From Deltaproteobacteria bacterium (GTDB lineage Bacteria > Desulfobacterota > Desulfuromonadia > Desulfuromonadales > BM103), in contig JAGXHL010000022.1 of assembly GCA_024636215.1 (NCBI GenBank), positions 1 to 7,558 of the forward strand: a stretch of 7,558 nucleotides of DNA, written 5' to 3'. Both the position numbers and the translations under genes were made by a program. Positions 6,512 through 7,558 of this stretch are shown here, in pieces (positions within the stretch are counted from its first letter, which is position 1; each line of letters begins with the position of its first letter). The notes under the pieces are model-generated. The model was not told where the DNA came from. It searched no databases and saw nothing but the letters and a program-made list of their open reading frames with translations.

Positions 6512-6856
6512 TTATGCCCGATGAGCGAGAAGTTGTACGATTATTACTTTAAGGGCAGGAAGGTCTTCCGTTGCAGTAAGCCAGACCGCATTGAGATCGA
6601 CACCGAAGTACTGATGGATCAGTTTGTCGCGCATTCCTGCGATGTCTTTCCATGGTACAGCAGGCGCGCGCAGTCGAGTTTCTGCTGAGAGGTTCTTTGT
6701 CGCTTCACCAATAATCTCAGTTTGCCGGATGACGCCATCCTGGATCAGCCGGGTTGCCTAAAAACAGGTAACATCACAATCAGCAAGATACTCCTCGATC
6801 TGCTCAATAGCCTCAAGAATATGTTGAAGATAAAGGTTGTCGTTCCTGCTGGTCAT
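6512..6856 (-). pseudogene. hepT: HepT-like HEPN toxin, interrupted by an in-frame amber codon
   Basis: Read on the minus strand from the ATG at 6856, the frame gives MTSRNDNLYLQHILEAIEQI and on to DVTCF, then TAG (6760-6758) at codon 33. It continues in the same frame as [20 protein letters not shown] to the TAA at 6514-6512, 114 codons besides the final stop, the normal family length. The HEPN ribonuclease motif RX4HXY is intact (R76, H81, Y83 in [13 protein letters not shown]). In relatives this position is the hydrophobic residue of a phrase like FLA, so a single change TTG to TAG explains the stop. No in-frame ATG, GTG or TTG restart is seen until Met75. The start overlaps the mntA stop as ATGA. 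In active pairs HepT is an RNase toxin that MntA neutralises by adding AMP to the motif tyrosine. Here the toxin should be dead, unless amber is suppressed or the stop is a sequencing error. Confidence 0.82.
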
Positions 6857-7137
6857 TGGTAGATGATTTTCATCTGGGAGAGGATGCTCTCGCGTAAATG
6901 CGGACTTAGAGCGGCCTCAGTCAGCAGATCAACTCTCATGCCGAGTTTCTCGGAAAGCTCCCGTTCGATGGCGACCATGGACAGGAGACTTTTTGCTTTG
7001 CCGAAGGATACCAGTACATCGAGATCACTTTCAGGGCGCTCTTCCCCGCGTACCCGTGAACCAAAAATTGCGATACGAGCCGCATCGTGCCTGGAGAGGA
7101 TATCCACGAGAGTTTTTTCTATATCTAAAGAGGTCAT
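6853..7137 (-). CDS. mntA: MntA-like minimal nucleotidyltransferase antitoxin
   Basis: 94 residues, a complete MNT-domain protein. The signature GSRVRGEERPESDLDVLV (residues 26-43) carries Gly-Ser for nucleotide binding and the metal-binding D38 and D40; D70 in RVDLLTE is the third acidic residue. Proteins of this kind pair with HEPN toxins and block them by AMP transfer to the HEPN tyrosine. Here the gene runs directly into hepT with a 4-base ATGA overlap, which shows a single translationally coupled operon. The start ATG at 7137 has only a weak ribosome binding site (TGGAA), which would limit expression. All catalytic residues are present although the partner is interrupted. Confidence 0.88.
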   Translation of the reverse strand: MTSLDIEKTLVDILSRHDAARIAIFGSRVRGEERPESDLDVLVSFGKAKSLLSMVAIERELSEKLGMRVDLLTEAALSPHLRESILSQMKIIYQ

Positions 7138-7167
7138 GGTTTTTCCATTTTCTGCTTGATTTTCATA

Positions 7168-7196
7168 ACTTTAGCTTAAAATTTAACCAGCGACAA
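7168..7196 (-). promoter_or_regulatory. Candidate promoter for mntA-hepT
   Basis: On the minus strand TTGTCG (opposite 7191-7196) and TAAAGT (opposite 7168-7173) are 17 bases apart, each matching 4 of 6 positions of the sigma-70 boxes, in an AT-rich stretch. Transcription would start about 23 bases before the mntA ATG. Confidence 0.35.
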
Positions 7197-7231
7197 TTAT
7201 AAAATGGCTCGGTCGGCACCTCAGAGAGAAA

Positions 7232-7318
7232 TCAGTCCTGCCAGCCGCGCGCTATCCACGCATACCGCAAGCCCGGCTGATCGCCAGCAAACCATCGCCG
7301 CACGACCAGCCAGGCCAT
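7232..7318 (-). CDS. Possible 28-residue tryptophan-rich ORF
   Basis: Begins MAWLVVRRWFAGDQPG and ends ARGWQD, with four Trp and four Arg in 28 residues. The ATG lies 8 bases after the stop of the upstream gene, and AAGG, overlapping that stop codon, gives a well-placed ribosome binding site, which suits translational coupling. I know no family for it. Two other frames are also open here, as expected in GC-rich DNA, so it may be chance. Confidence 0.25.
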   Translation of the reverse strand: MAWLVVRRWFAGDQPGLRYAWIARGWQD

Positions 7319-7326
7319 CCACTGCC

Positions 7327-7558
7327 TTATTCTGCCGGACGCTCCACCTCCTCCACCCAGGCCTGCTGCAGCGACAGGTGGCGCAGGAATTCGGCGGCAT
7401 ACAAAAACTGCTCCGCCTGGATCGGCACGTTGATCTGTTCTTCGCCGCGCTGCACCGAGAGCGCATAACCGTTCTTGCCGTTGCGTTCCCAACGCTCGAC
7501 TTTCAGGCGCGTCTGCACCTCACCCTCGGGGCCGGCAAACGCGTGGGTGAGGCTCTCC
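7327..7558 (-). CDS. Unknown protein, 5' end outside window
   Basis: 76 C-terminal residues are visible and the frame is open to the window edge. They read ESLTHAFAGPEGEVQTR, then LKVERWERNGKNGYALSVQR, a segment with INVPIQAEQFLYAAEFLRHL, and the end QQAWVEEVERPAE. The pattern (alternating charged and hydrophobic strands, then one amphipathic helix) suggests a small cytoplasmic alpha/beta domain; I do not recognise the family. GTG at 7518 could be a start, but the frame upstream (including FAGPEGEV) is also conserved in the second copy near 5008-5040, so the true start is probably further upstream. GC content is clearly higher than in mntA-hepT, so the two sit on either side of a composition change near 7200. 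Confidence 0.6.
   Translation of the reverse strand, partial: ESLTHAFAGPEGEVQTRLKVERWERNGKNGYALSVQRGEEQINVPIQAEQFLYAAEFLRHLSLQQAWVEEVERPAE

Overview
The window looks like chromosome of a Gram-negative environmental bacterium with at least a partly anaerobic, ferredoxin-based metabolism. I would place it loosely in Pseudomonadota/Desulfobacterota. The reasons are a flavin/Fe-S NAD(P)H oxidoreductase paired with a dihydroorotate-dehydrogenase-like protein, a cbpA-cbpM chaperone pair, and a DUF302 protein. I cannot name a genus. Base composition is near 50% GC over most of the window and rises to roughly 60-65% in the last 350 bases.

Left part (1-2209, plus strand): the C-terminal ~370 residues of an NfnL/GltD-type NADPH oxidoreductase, then a complete PRK07565-type dihydroorotate-dehydrogenase-like flavoprotein. 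They are probably one redox operon that begins outside the window. It ends at a convergent junction (2210-2250) with cbpM.

Middle part (2239-4724): cbpM and cbpA lie on the minus strand in the order cbpA then cbpM, forming a DnaJ-like co-chaperone and its MerR-like modulator. A ~440-bp divergent spacer separates them from a plus-strand DUF302 gene. A 43-residue single-pass membrane protein with a very good ribosome binding site follows DUF302.

Right part (about 4725-7558): accessory DNA, all genes on the minus strand. Reading in the direction of transcription from the right edge, it holds: a GC-rich partial unknown gene with a tiny tryptophan-rich ORF behind it; a MntA-HepT (MNT/HEPN) toxin-antitoxin pair whose toxin has an in-frame amber stop at codon 33; and a complete class II Fic AMP-transferase with an array of TGAGGCA sites in its promoter. 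Behind fic there is a remnant ORF that shares an 11-residue motif with the gene at the right edge, then a palindromic REP/MITE-like element.

The most notable points are: (i) two unrelated AMP-transfer modules side by side (Fic and MntA), one with a broken partner; (ii) a TGAGGCA operator array in front of a Fic protein that has its own winged-helix tail; (iii) the FAGPEGEVQTR motif occurring twice with only synonymous DNA differences; (iv) a small membrane protein behind DUF302.
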